A DNA stretch of 64,000 nucleotides, from positions 30,540,521 through 30,604,520 of the forward strand of contig JARCOQ010000008.1 in the NCBI GenBank assembly GCA_029207755.1, in the 5' to 3' direction. Within the stretch, counting starts at the first letter, position 1. Every line of letters begins with the position of its first letter. The notes beneath the pieces are model-generated. The model did not search any database, was not told the origin of the DNA, and saw nothing but the letters and a program-made list of their open reading frames with translations. The position numbers and the translations under genes were made by a program. Below are positions 50,067 to 61,430 of the stretch, in pieces. Source of the stretch: Chamaea fasciata (Eukaryota > Chordata > Aves > Passeriformes > Sylviidae).

Positions 50067-53000
50067 CTGAAGTGTGGATTCTGTGCACACCTGACCGAAT
50101 GCTGCTTGCCCCAGCCCATTTTAAAGCAATGACTTATACATTCCACTCATGTCTGGCCTATTCCACTTGATTTTATTGTCAGAGAAATGATTACTTATTA
50201 ATCTAACTTTTCTAACATTTGCTTTTATGCCATTTCCTTAAAGTGTGGCCTGGATCATATTCCTATCACCATGGAAATCCTCTTGGATTATTTCTATATC
50301 AAATTCTATGAGCTCTTTGAAGGCTGAATCCTCTCAACATTTATTTTAGAAGGACAGGGAAAAAAAAAAAATAAGAAATTTCTTTTCATGAGACCTTTGA
50401 ACAAAGTGCAATTTGAAAGTGTGAATTAAATTACTGTTTAATAAAAAATGAATATTTGAGCTACTTGACCTTGGCACAATATTGTTTCACTAAATTAATC
50501 AATTTTAAGTTTTTACTGGACTTCAAGAAACTAAGGTAATAATTCACAAATGCATTAGATGGAAGCAAATTAGCAATACAAATCCTTCTCTTCTGTTGCA
50601 TCTAAGAAGTCTAGAAAGAATCAAGTGCTAAATAAATATTACCAGTCTAAATGAACTGACCAAAAAAAATGCAGTCATATCAGAATGGAGCTTAAATGCA
50701 CAAGAAGCACACAAACAACTAAATTAATTGCATGAATATGACATGGGGAAAGGCTTGGATCTGTGAAGCAAATAGGCCGTAGCCTTATGGCTGGTTAATG
50801 ATCAAAATCAGATATTTTTAAAGGAAACAGTGAATTTTCATAAGGACAAGTGAATTTGTAAACTGTGCACATCAAATCTATCCTTCTGTAATTTCAAAGC
50901 TCTACTTGCATTGCCATGATTTTATCTTACACTACTATGAAAATCCAGGAGACTCTTCAAATTTGAGAAACGTGTATTTTTTAGATGTGTTTATACTAAT
51001 TTCTTCACAAAAAGCTTTTGTAGGAAAACAGTTGGTATGGTTGGGGTTGTTGAGTTCAGCGACCCAACAGGGGTGAGGCAGTTGCAGCTCCATGCTCAGG
51101 CTTGTTCTTCCCTGCAATATCTTGATCCTGGATGCTGCCTCATAAACAAAACTTTATTTTTGCTTTTCCCAACAGACTGAAATTTTTTTAAGACTGTGAA
51201 AAGAACTTACAGACATAGAAACAATAGACAAAAATTCCATATAGTGCGGCTCCCTTGGTACAAATTGATTTTTCCTCCGGTTTTCTTCTGTGTCAGTGGG
51301 ATACAAGTGTGAGCTCTCAAAGAGCTGGGACATGATCTGATCATTTAATATGTAAAGAATATTGAAGTTGGAGAATCTTTGGCTTGGGACTTTCCAAACC
51401 CTTCATTGCCTCAATATAAAAATTACATGGGTGGTCCTCCTTCTTCTGCTCTATCCCAAGCCCTGGGAAGCATTTCCCAGCCAAGAAGCATTTCTTCTGT
51501 TGCATCTGAGGTTTTAGACACATTAACAGATTAGACGAGCAGTTTTTGCACAACCAGTTACACAGGTATCCTAAATACCAAACAATAGCTTCTGATAAAC
51601 TCATCTGATCTCAGATCATGTACGATATGCAAAAGTTATGTTTACAAGAACTTTCCAGACATGATCAGAAGTGAGTTATAAACCTAAACGGGCAAGAAGC
51701 CAAGTTGGAAAGATCAGAAGATAGAATCAGCAGAAAAGTAAGATTACTGTGTTTGAGTGTTGTATGGACAAGACTGCCTTTACCTGGATATACTGCTGAA
51801 GACAGTGCTCCCATCTACTGTGAGATTTAGATGGTACCTTTCTTTATGGTGTTTTGCAAGGGATTTTGGAACACTGTTTTTGAACACAGAGTGCAATAGC
51901 ATGTCCTTGAACTCCTACTTCAATTGGTGCACAGAGAATTGCAGAAAGCACCATCTCTCTCCTGTCCTTTTATGCATCTTTTAGTGCTTGTTTTTAACAT
52001 GCCTTTTTAACATGATCAGTAGTCTCCATTTGCGAGCTACAGATCCCAAACCTGCTCCAATTTCTCATTATGTTCACCAGCTACTTTTAAACAGATTGTA
52101 AAGGACAAGCCTGGGACTGGGTATCAACTCCAATACAAACCTGAAATCTCAACAGTTTTGAGAATTCAGCCGCTCAAACAACCTGTACTCTTTGTTATTA
52201 TTCTTTGCACATTGGATACCTGGCACACTGGGCAGAAAACATAGTTATTTATGTGACACAAACAATACAACAGCAGTAATTTCATATTGCACCTGTAATT
52301 GTCCTACACAGTCCTGCAAACCAAATAAGATTTCTCCACCTTAGAGACTTCATCTACTAGACATGACAATCTGGTCATGTACAAGTCAATTATCTCTCAA
52401 TCTCTTTTGTTTAATGTCTAATTTTTAAGATGAGTACTCAGTTTCTATACCAAAAATCAGACAAATCCAGAGTCTCCAACTCCAGTGCATAGTTCTAAGT
52501 GCCTGTGCAAGTTATTTTTATTAAACATTCTCTCTCATATAGGAATGCATAAGATGATTGCCAACCACTCTGGTCCAGGTTCCAGGAGAAAAGGATCTAT
52601 CTGTGAAACTGAGATCTGTGAACATGCAAGCTGAGCAAAGTAGCTTATGTGTGGGAAAATGAAAACCACATCTGACACAAATACAACATAATTTTATCAT
52701 CATCCTTCATACCTCTCTCCTCCTGTTGCTCAGCCACATCCAGTGACACACCCATGCTCAGGATGCAGACTCTACAGTCTTTGGGGTCGATTTGTTTGCC
52801 TTCATTGAAGCTACATCAGGTGCTGTGGTGGCATGCTCTAAATCAGTAATTGTGCAAAGAATGAAGATACTGTTTACAGACAGTGAGAACAGTTTTTTGC
52901 TCTAATTCATGCCATAGCAGTACATGAGAACAGTCCATGGGTTCCCAGTGCTCTGAGAGGGCACCACAGTGGAGGAATTTAGATTCAGGTGTTTTATTTT

Positions 53001-53284
53001 TCTTGATCATTAGCATCATAGCTTGCTGACCCAGCCCAGTCTCATTTTATGTCTGCAGCCTGACAAGATCACAGCTTGGGATGATATGGCTGTAAGGAAA
53101 GCTGTGTTGCTTGTCAAGCATAGTTTCTTTTAAACCACCAGCCTGAGAAATGTTTGCTGGTGAACATGTTTACACAGCTCTTCCCCTTTCAACATAAAAG
53201 CTATTGCGATGGCACAAAAAACAGTGGTAACATGAGGTCCCCATGAAGAGAAGTGGTGGCCACTGTAATAAGAGCATTTTGCAG

Positions 53285-53345
53285 CTACAGAGCCTTTCAT
53301 CTAAGGATTTCAAATTCCTTGCAAAGATTGATTAATTAAGGCTCA
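53285..53345 (+). mobile_element. MIR-like SINE fragment
   Basis: ACAGAGCCTTTCATCTAAGG, then ATTTCAAATTCCTTGCAAAG, then ATTGATTAATTAAGGCTCAC match in order the sauropsid MIR-like segment I remember as CAGCGCCTTTCATCTGAGGA, then TCTCAAAGCGCTTTACAAAC, then ATTAATTAAGCCTCACAA. The downstream part of the element is too eroded to follow. Confidence 0.55.
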
Positions 53346-54286
53346 CGGTGAGAGTTCTGTGAATCATCAAACCACAAGCATTTCACACCTCACTGACTTG
53401 CAACTCAGAGAAGCTCTTGATGAACGTGAGCTAAGTTCCATGAGACTTGAGGGAACCTAGATCAACTCCAGTGGGTTGGCGCTGAAGTCATTTTTCAGAT
53501 GTGTAAATTTAAAGGGAAGCCAGGTGAGCAATCCAGAGTGCTTCGTTAAGAAGCACAGTGAGTGATCCTTGGGAAAAGCCTCCTCCTAGATACTGAAACT
53601 GCTGCAGTCTGGAAGCTGGGAGGGTGCTAGCAAAATCCATAGTGATCGCCCACGGAGAATGGAGAAGAAACTTTAATTGTATTTAAAAAGCTTGGTCTCA
53701 TTTAACTGGTACTTATTTACCTCAATGCAGAGTTGACTGTCACTTCTCCTTTTTGCAGCGCTTGTAGCCGTTGTCCTTGACCCAAAGCAATGTCACACCA
53801 AGGAGGACATCAGTAATGGCCAGTCTCTCTCCTGGATGACTTGCACAGCACCTGAGGCCTCCTAGCAGCTCTCCCACCAGCCCATTCCTTCCCACTGGCA
53901 CCACTGCACCACCTCTCTGGCTATGCACCTCTCTGGAAGCTATTAATTTCATTCTCAAGAACATTTACAGGACTGTAACTACAGACATTTAAAATCCTGA
54001 TTAGTATTTTCTCTGTCTTAAGTGCTGTTGTAAAATATTCCCTGGTCATGCACAGCTTATAAAGAATGTTTTATACACAAGAATGTAGGCGCCTATTTTT
54101 TTTTAGCTAAAAGTAATGATTTGGTTAGTCATATTTTACAGTCGCTAATTACTCTACAAATGCCATAACCTGTCTGAATTGTAACTGCTCAGTAAAAGGT
54201 TTTGTTTTGTTTAAGAGATGATAAGTAATGCAGTGTAATACTACATGTGTCAGGACAATACATTATAAAATTTAAATGTGTTTTAT

Positions 54287-54292
54287 ACATAC

Positions 54293-54325
<33 letters not shown>

Positions 54326-54354
54326 TATTTTTATATGTATATACACACACACAC
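54287..54354. repeat. Compound (AT)n/(AC)n microsatellite
   Basis: Ten AT units (54293-54312) run into six AC units (54313-54324). After a 17-bp T/A-rich spacer a second block of six AC units follows (54343-54354). A minus-strand and a plus-strand short frame overlap it and are repeat translation in part. Confidence 0.95.
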
Positions 54355-55185
54355 TTCTTTCTTTCTGTTATTCTTGGCTGAGGAGATCAATTCCATTTGA
54401 AAGTAAACCATTTCCTGATTTTCTCCAAACTCTGAGCTTTCTCTATTGTTTATTTGCATGTAAATTGAGCGTAACTGTGGAAATTGTGGTGTGAGGAAAC
54501 CATTGGGCCCATTGTTGATTTCAATGACAATACAGAGACCTGTTGGAATACAAAAAGAATGGTAACTACATCTGTGTGGCTCCTTTTGATTAAGATCTTT
54601 CCTGGCACAGTCACATTGCATACACACACTGGAAATAAGTTTAGCTCCACATTATTCTACTGCAGAGCTGAAGAGAAATGCAAAATCCATACGCCTTCAG
54701 CCATTGATACACCTTCCTCTCATTTACAAATGGTTGATGTTGGTAGCACAGAGCAGATCACAGCTTGGGCACTGACTTCTGTAGAAGCAGCTCTGCCCCA
54801 GATGAACTCAGCCTACCTGGCCTTAAGTTAACTTTGTGCTATCCCCCTCAAGCCCAGGAGCAAGGCCCTGTCCCTCCCTCCTCAGTTCCTTACCCATCAG
54901 CAGCCCAGACCAAGTTCAGGAGATGGCCACAGCCAGCTGGCTGAATCAACCTCTGGGATTGTTCCCCATTCTCTTCTGGTTTCTTTAGTCTTACTTTTAG
55001 TGTCCCCTTTGGAGAATCCTTCAGATCTTGCTCCCCAGACACTTTCTTGGTTGTCTTCTTCTGTGGACTACCCCAGCAAAACCCCCAGAATTGTAGATGT
55101 TTTAGCAGCAGTTCAGCAGCTGAACAGAGGAATCAGGTTCAATTACCATGAGTGAATCAAAGCAATGTGTCTTCATGGACAGAGA

Positions 55186-55310
55186 GCTGCACTAAGGGGT
55201 CAGTGTTTCACCCCTATCCACCACTGCTCTCACTGGCCAACTTCAGGCAAAACACCTCATCCCCCAGTGGTCCAGCTTTTCCCCATTAAAACAGGAATTG
55301 CATCAGCTCC
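55186..55310 (-). mobile_element. MIR-like SINE fragment
   Basis: The plus strand reads GAGCTGCACTAAGGGGTCAG, then CCACTGCTCTCACTGGCCAA, CTTCAGGCAAAACACCTCAT, CAGTGGTCCAGCTTTTCCCC and ATTAAAACAGGAATTGCATC. This follows the reversed MIR order: a GTCAGGAGACC-like start, GCTCTGCCACTGAC, CTTGGGCAAGTCACTT, CTCAGTTTCCCC and ATCTGTAAAATGGG. Similarity is spread over about 120 bp, which makes chance unlikely. Ends are approximate. Confidence 0.55.
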
Positions 55311-57925
55311 TTGTATAATTTACTAAAAATGATGATGAAAAACTCTAGATATTATTAATTATAGCAGGAACCCAAGACATAGGGAACTTTTACTTTCATA
55401 AAAAGCTTTAGCAAATAATTCATTACAGATACAGCTGTGAGTTCACCTATATTATTCCAGAATCCAGAAAAACCCCCTTGTTTTTAAATCATTTTCATTC
55501 AGGAGAGAAGAGCAAGCAGAGATAATAATGAAACATACCAAAGTCATAAATTACTCTGTGAGTCTTATATAAGCTGTTTTCAAGACATTAGGAAAGAAAA
55601 AAGAAATAGCATAAGTAAAGAAAGACACCACAAAGAATAAAAAAACAGCAAATACCTCACCAGTTCAACACTCTAAATACATTCTCCTTTTTTGTTACGT
55701 ATTTCCTTCACTTAAAGGCACTCCAGAATATATGGCAGTAGCCCAAGTCACACCAAGCTTGTGGATATCCTAAATGAAGACTTTTTGAAATCACATGAAG
55801 GACCTGGAAAGGAAGCCTCGGTTCTCTTTAGAAGAGTAAAGAAAATTCAATTTTTCTCCACATAGGACCAGAAGCCCAAATGAGCCTTCATGCCAAAACC
55901 TATCATCAATGATTACAGAGTGATATGAAGTTGCTCTTTTCCTGGTAGAACACAGAACACAGCTAAATTACGTGCTGTCAGACAATTTTAAGAAAAGGCA
56001 TTAGGTGATTTTAGGGGAGGAAAGAAGAGTTCAGACTTTCGAAAAAGCTGCAGTGGCTTCCCTTCTGGTTAGGTGGATCAATACTACCTTGTCAGGATTT
56101 CCAAGGCTCTTCTCCTGGAAGGGAATTTTGATTTAAAAACAAGATGAAAGATACCTGCATTGCTTGTCTAGAAGAACCAGTCAAACATCAAAGAGCAACA
56201 TATCCTATTTGCACCAAGATGCCCACAGACAGTGACCACCACCATAACCAGTGCTGTCTCAGACAAGCAGGGTCTGGCAGAATTGCCTTCATGTGTAGAA
56301 GAAAGGTCCCAACAACACCCTGCCAGTGCTGCAGAGTCAATTCAGCCTAGACACGTGCACAGTGAAATGCAATGCCGCTCTTCTGTCCTGTGCACCAGAT
56401 TTGCCAGCTCTCAGTCGCTGGGCTTATTGCCACTGACTCCAGGAGAGTGACCATTTCAGCCCCTCTTGCCCAGTCCCATCTGATCTCTGCATGCAGGATC
56501 CCTCCCTAAAGGCTGGTGAAGGAGCTCTTACAGAGTAAGTGCCTCTGTCATGTGGAAAAAACAAGCCCCTGCTTTTACCAGACACAGCAGATACTTTGCT
56601 GGTTCAGCACCTTATGGATCTCATGGAGATGAGAGCCAAGGGCTGGTTTGCTCTTGCTCAATTTCATCAGATTCTGCTTTGTGGGGAGGAATGTTGTCCC
56701 TGCTGCTGTGAACTACTTGGGTCTTCAGCATCTGTGGGAGATTATTTCAAAGGATGGGTTGTTCTCTTTTCAAGATGTTCAGCTGTAACAAAACATTGCT
56801 AGTGTCTGTGGTGGATGGAAAACCTGGAAAACAAAAGCATTTTCCCCTGTCCACCTTCTTTCCCAAATTTCAATGGAAAGCAGAAATAAATTTTGCCTTG
56901 TTTATAATTTTCTCCTTTGTCCTGTTTCTTGTTTACTTACACAGCTCCTATTGCCTTTAACAGGAAATTTATCTCCAAACAAACTGGAGAAAAAGGTCCA
57001 GTATTAAGTCTCTTAAGACAGCAGACCATTCTGGGAATCTTAAACTCCCAAGAGTAACCCTGATCAGTAAATTCACTAATTTTCCAAGGAGGTGGCAAAT
57101 AGTTTTTGCCCCATGAATTCAGACAGTTTTTGAACTCCAGCTACTATCCACTTATCCCCAGCAGACACCAGAAAAGTTGGTATTTAGTAGGAATTACAAA
57201 TTGAAATTATTCAGAGGCTTTAAAACGACAGAATTGGTCTTGACAAAAGCTCGTCTCCAGTTTAGGTAACAGGTCCCTCAAAATTGTCAAGGAACAGTTG
57301 CACTTGAAACCTTTGCAGCACTGTCAGGAATATTAGCAAAAATGGAGGAAACTGGATATTTTGCATTATTAAGGCAGAAGACAAAGGGATTGTTGATCAT
57401 CGTAAAGAAAATCATGCATGTATAAATTATTACTTTGTCTATATTTCCTCTCAGGCAATAGCTGATGCAGAAATAATCAGATATTTGCAAGATACAAGGC
57501 AGATATTCAATTTAATTAAAATAAATATTCCCCAAAATATATCAAAAGTCAAGGAAGGTCCCCACACAGACAGATATCTGTATTCCTTTGTTACTAAGGC
57601 CCTTTGATTTAGGGTCTTGGGGAAGAGGGAATTAACTTCTTATCATAGGATAATTTTTCTTAACTTACTGCTATCAACTATGAGGCATAAAACCAGAAAC
57701 TCTCTAAGGTGACAGAACTCAGAATTTTGAAATGAGGTATTTTTTATGTTTGCTGAAAACAAACCTTGTTTAAAATACTTGACGGACAGTGGTTGCAATG
57801 ATTGAAAGAAGGCTTTTCCAACACTTTTTCTGGATACCATTATCCCCAGGTATCAGCCCTTGGAGCTGTCATGCAGACAGGCTCCCAGCTGGTCTCACCA
57901 CATCCCAGGCTGGGAGCATTGCATT

Positions 57926-57965
57926 GAAGTTATTTATATTGGTAAGAAGTTATTTATATAAATAA
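57926..57965. repeat. 14-bp direct repeat with AT palindrome
   Basis: GAAGTTATTTATAT occurs at 57926-57939 and 57946-57959, a 20-bp period. The second copy extends into TTATTTATATAAATAA (57950-57965), a perfect 16-bp palindrome. This looks like a local duplication followed by divergence. Confidence 0.8.
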
Positions 57966-58118
57966 ATAAGGAGACACCCTTTGCAGCTGTGACATGGACA
58001 GAAGTATTGTGGCAGATAGTAGTGAAAACTTTGTACCATTAAATACAGTCATGAATGAATATTTCATCAGCCTAGATGCATTTTCCTAAATAGAAAAACA
58101 CTGAAAAAAAAATTCTGT

Positions 58119-58210
58119 GGGGTCAAATCCAAGGCTGGTGCAAGTCAAGATATTCCCTGGACTGCAAGTGGAGTTTACACACAATTTACACCAGATGGGA
58201 GCCTGACTTT
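58119..58210. repeat. Palindromic-repeat relic
   Basis: GGGGTCAAATCCAAGGCTGG starts near 58119. It is followed by GCAAGTGGAGTTTACACACA and TTTACACCAGATGGGAGCCT, which ends near 58203. The order (GGGTCAAATCC-like start, GTGGAGTTACAC, TTTACACCAG, GGGAGCCTGAC end) matches the sauropsid palindromic family better than the other relics here. The two ends are no longer clearly complementary. Confidence 0.45.
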
Positions 58211-58747
58211 ACAAAGCAGTGGCTGGAGGCTAAATGATATTCTTGAAAGTTGCAAAGCCTTGGATTATGAAATCTCTCTCAATATATTTCCATTGCAACT
58301 CCTTCCAGTATAGTTTGCTCACAGCGGTCTGAATGCAGAAGAAACATCTATTTCATTATCTCAAATAGTTTAAAAATGCTTTTTAAAAATTCCACTATTT
58401 GCACAGTGTAAGGACCCCAATGCACTCTAACAACTGTTTGACCTGAATATATTTAAAATATTGTAATGTTTTGCTACATATCCCAAGGTTGAAAAAAAAA
58501 AAAAAAGAAAAAAAAGGAAGAAATCAGGGTACAGCTTATTAGTTTTCTCTTTGCTGCTTCTTATAAAGGTTTATTTGACAGAGCATAAGATAGTGGTAAA
58601 ATCCTAAGGTAAAGGTTAAACTCTGTTTTATTATGTTTACAGGATTTAAAGGGTAAATCAGGAAGTGCTTATTTAACATCAAGTGAAAGTGGTGGATTAG
58701 TAACCAGACCGAGACTTAAAAGCATCCTTAATCCTTAAGATCTCTGA

Positions 58748-58760
58748 GGGTGAAAGGTCA
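58748..58760 (+). promoter_or_regulatory. DR1-like nuclear-receptor site
   Basis: GGGTGA (58748-58753), one spacer A, then AGGTCA (58755-58760). This is a direct repeat with one-base spacing, as used by RXR heterodimers, HNF4 and COUP-TF. The second half-site is perfect and the first has two changes. A single site of this quality is expected by chance now and then. Confidence 0.3.
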
Positions 58761-60491
58761 CTCTTTAACACCAGGTTGTGTAAAGAATGAAGCAGACAGA
58801 AGCTTCTGTTTCATCATTGCCCAGTTAATCCACTGAGGAAATGAGCAGCATTGGTTTTTTGCTAGGTAAACTCCTCCTAAAACCAAGGAAACAGAGGAAA
58901 GCCTGAACAGGAAATAATTAAAGTAGGTTTATTTCATGAATACAGTAGAGCAGCGCAGGAGATATTTTAAACTGCTTTAAAAATTACACTTCTGTGACTA
59001 CTAATTGTCTGCCTTGATTACATTTTCATCGCTCCTTATTTTCATTATTCTTTTAATGATTAAATTAATGCTCAGTATTTTACGTGGAGAGAGAAGAAGA
59101 ACAAGAGAAACATTTTCAGAGGCACAATGGGTCACTTCCAATGGCCAGCAGTTTATGTTTTGTACATTTTGGTATCTTACAGATTAGACAGCACAAATGG
59201 GGCTTATAAATACCCTCTCTTCTAAACTTGTGAGCTCTGAAAAAATAATTAAATGCAGCCCTTTATTCTGCTACCACAGTGATGTGTGTCAAAGAAATAG
59301 GTGCAGGGAAATATAGTTTGTAACATTTCTCCTCTTCAATCTCTACTAAGAGGTAGGAGGCAAGTGTTCATTAGTTATTTCAGCTGAGATTAAAATGGGG
59401 TTTGAAGTTCCCAGTAGCTGGAATGAAACATAACTCAAAGCTTTTCTCTACAAATGCAATATAAAATACAGTATGTTGGAGAAACTGTTTAGAGCCCACT
59501 AGTTAGTAAATATCCCCACTTCTTGTATAGACAAGTCTTAACTTTTTTTTTTTCTTTTTGAACAATCAATATGAAAAGACAAAGCTCTCACATATTTCAG
59601 CTACTAGGGAAAGAGTATTTTCAATACTAACAACCTTTCAATATTTATATTGAGCTTGCCTTTATTAAATCACTGGTGAAAAATAAGAGGATTCACCCAA
59701 GCTGTAGTTTCATCATATAAAACAGCACAGACATTTATCTTATAAAATTGCAGAAGTGTAGCTCCATGTAGACTGATGGAACCGAGCTGCATTTGGCATT
59801 AGGATCTCATTTTCTTGCCTAAGGTGTTTATGACGCATACAGTTGCTAATAGCTTATGTAGTTCATTTTTTACAGAATCTGTGGTTTAAGCATAATGCTT
59901 AGTACTGCTGAAATATTACTTCTCTTTTTTTAAAAATTGCAGAATGTTTAATATGAATTGTGAAGAGTGCTTAGTTGCACATATTTGAGACCTGCCTCAA
60001 ATTTTTCACAGTATTCATCCCTACCTTTGCGATTCCATTTTATCAAAATATTTCTGTAATTCAGAAAAAAAATTATATTGTGTAAACTAAGATGAATGTT
60101 TGGGCTCTTTGGGGCTACTTTCCAACAGATATGCATGCTCAGAGCAGCAGCACAGAGCTGAAATAACCCTTCTGTAAATCAGAGGGATCAAATGTAGAAA
60201 AAAAAAATTCTTTAATGCAAATGAAAATGTTGAAAAGCTCATTCACAATTTCTTCTATCTCCCTGGACATTTTTAGTTTGATTTCCTAAAGAAGTGATGT
60301 TTATGTGATTGAATCTCCTACCTGTCTTTACTGCTTCTTGTAGTTTTCAACCCAATGACCACTTCTAAATGTATTTGACAAATTCACAGTAATCCCAAAC
60401 TTCCTAAACAAGTTCCTAGAACTTTGTTAGAGGGCATTACTTCATAGAGGGCAAAGATACTTAGGTTACTCAACTCATGGCAAAACTGAAT

Positions 60492-60590
60492 CGAGTGATT
60501 TTGAGAGTTCATGGAGAGGAGAAACCTCTGAAATGCCTGAGTTGTGAGGAAAAATTCAAATTTTTTAAAGCTGGCAGCCATGAATTCATA
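60492..60590 (+). pseudogene. Degenerate C2H2 zinc-finger relic
   Basis: In one plus-strand frame the peptide reads RVHGEEKPLKCLSCEEKF (codons 60504-60557). This matches the C2H2 linker and finger start HTGEKPxKCxxCxxxF: R-V-H, then E-K-P, then the Cys pair at C-x2-C (60534-60536 and 60543-60545) and the Phe. The nucleotides also follow the classical linker (CAT GGA GAG, then AAA CCT, AAA TGC). Downstream the pattern fails: His comes one residue early and the second His is missing, and no further fingers are seen. A TAG lies 15 bp before the first ATG (60477). An A run at 60885-60901 would fit an old retrocopy, but no AATAAA signal or target duplication is visible. Most likely a lone fossil finger; chance similarity remains possible. 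Confidence 0.4.
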
Positions 60591-60841
60591 GCAAAGCCGG
60601 ATTTGTTAGTTCTGGATCTCATAAAAGTGTTTGTTTTGTTTACTGGGATAGCACGACTTCCCAGCCCATCAACACACAAACACATTCAGCAGCAGTAGTG
60701 CACAGCACAGAGCCGCAAACCCAGCTGAAACACCCTGGCACAGACATCAAGAAACGTAAGCTCTTTCTGGGTGAATGTTAGTTTTCCAGGTGAGGGACAA
60801 CTGATGGCTTAAAAGATTCTGTTTCAAACCGCTATTAGAAG

Positions 60842-60879
60842 GAAACTATTTGTATACTGTGAAACTATTTATATACTGT
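60842..60879. repeat. 19-bp tandem duplication
   Basis: GAAACTATTTGTATACTGT (60842-60860) is followed at once by GAAACTATTTATATACTGT (60861-60879), differing at one base. The duplication is therefore fairly recent. It is followed by TATTT and a run of 17 A. Confidence 0.95.
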
Positions 60880-60884
60880 TATTT

Positions 60885-60901
60885 AAAAAAAAAAAAAAAA
60901 A
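60885..60901. repeat. Poly-A run, 17 nt
   Basis: Seventeen A follow TATTT directly after the 19-bp tandem duplication. It may be a simple run or the tail of an old plus-strand retroinsertion covering the zinc-finger relic upstream. Confidence 0.9.
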
Positions 60902-60983
60902 CCAGCAATTATGGAAAACAGAAGGAATACTAATAATTTTTCTGAATAAAAGATTATGGAGAGAACCAAAAAAAATTTCGGGC

Positions 60984-61157
60984 AGGTTGTTTGGGTTTGC
61001 TGTTTTGGTTGTTGATGTTTGTTGTTGTGGGGGTTTTTTTGTTTGGCTGGTTTTTTGCGTGTGTGTGGGTTTTTTGTGTGGTTTTTTTTGTTTGTTTGTT
61101 TGTGTTGTTGGGTTTTTTGGGGGTTTTTTGGGTTTTTTGTTTTGTTTTGTTTTTTTT
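60984..61157 (+). repeat. G/T-rich low-complexity tract
   Basis: About 170 bp of the plus strand are nearly only G and T, with runs such as GGGTTTTTTGGGGG followed by TTTTTTGGG near 61110-61133. Several G runs of three or more with T6 spacers could support G-quadruplex-like pairing, but loop lengths are not ideal. Long Cys/Phe/Val and Lys/Pro/Thr frames on the two strands are translation of this tract. Confidence 0.85.
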
Positions 61158-61382
61158 CCAGAATTAGCAATATTTAGCATGTATGTACTACCCAACTTCC
61201 TGAAAACACTTTACAAATGCTTATAATAAATTCTAGCACTCCTGAGGGCTGAAGTCTCCAAACCACTGCTATTGTAAGGGTTAGAAAAGGAGGAGGAAAC
61301 TAACGAAAAGGGGTTAAAGCCCCAACTTCCAAAGCCTGAATCCTCACACAGACCACAGGGCAATAATGCCTCTCCATTACAG

Positions 61383-61430
61383 AGTTTAAATCACAAAACC
61401 AGCATCTTGCCTTGTTTTGTGATTTAAACT
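61383..61430. repeat. Perfect 17-bp inverted repeat with 14-nt loop
   Basis: AGTTTAAATCACAAAAC (61383-61399) is exactly complementary to GTTTTGTGATTTAAACT (61414-61430). The loop is CAGCATCTTGCCTT (61400-61413), whose outer AG and CT bases can add two more pairs across one mismatch. The exact 17-bp match implies recent origin or selection. Possible readings are a hairpin RNA, a MITE remnant, or a palindrome made by replication template switching. No flanking target duplication is seen. Confidence 0.95.

Larger units (their letters stand above)
46914..54286. other. Non-genic stretch
   Basis: No gene is recognised beyond the weak exon-like frame at 49939-50066. The stretch holds two long A runs, a 16-bp palindrome, a GATTA/TAATC cluster and a MIR-like fragment, listed separately. 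At 51463-51494 the decamer GAAGCATTTC occurs twice, 18 bp apart, each inside a small quasi-palindrome (CTGGGAA/TTCCCAG and AGAA/TTCT). Confidence 0.65.

Noticed and set aside
56144..56350. Cys/His-rich 68-codon frame, zinc-binding domain considered
   Set aside because: Cys and His spacing fits no RING, C2H2 or other finger pattern I know.
60869..61226. Long Cys/Phe/Val frame and Lys/Pro/Thr frames
   Set aside because: They are translations of the G/T-rich tract and carry no other sequence signal.
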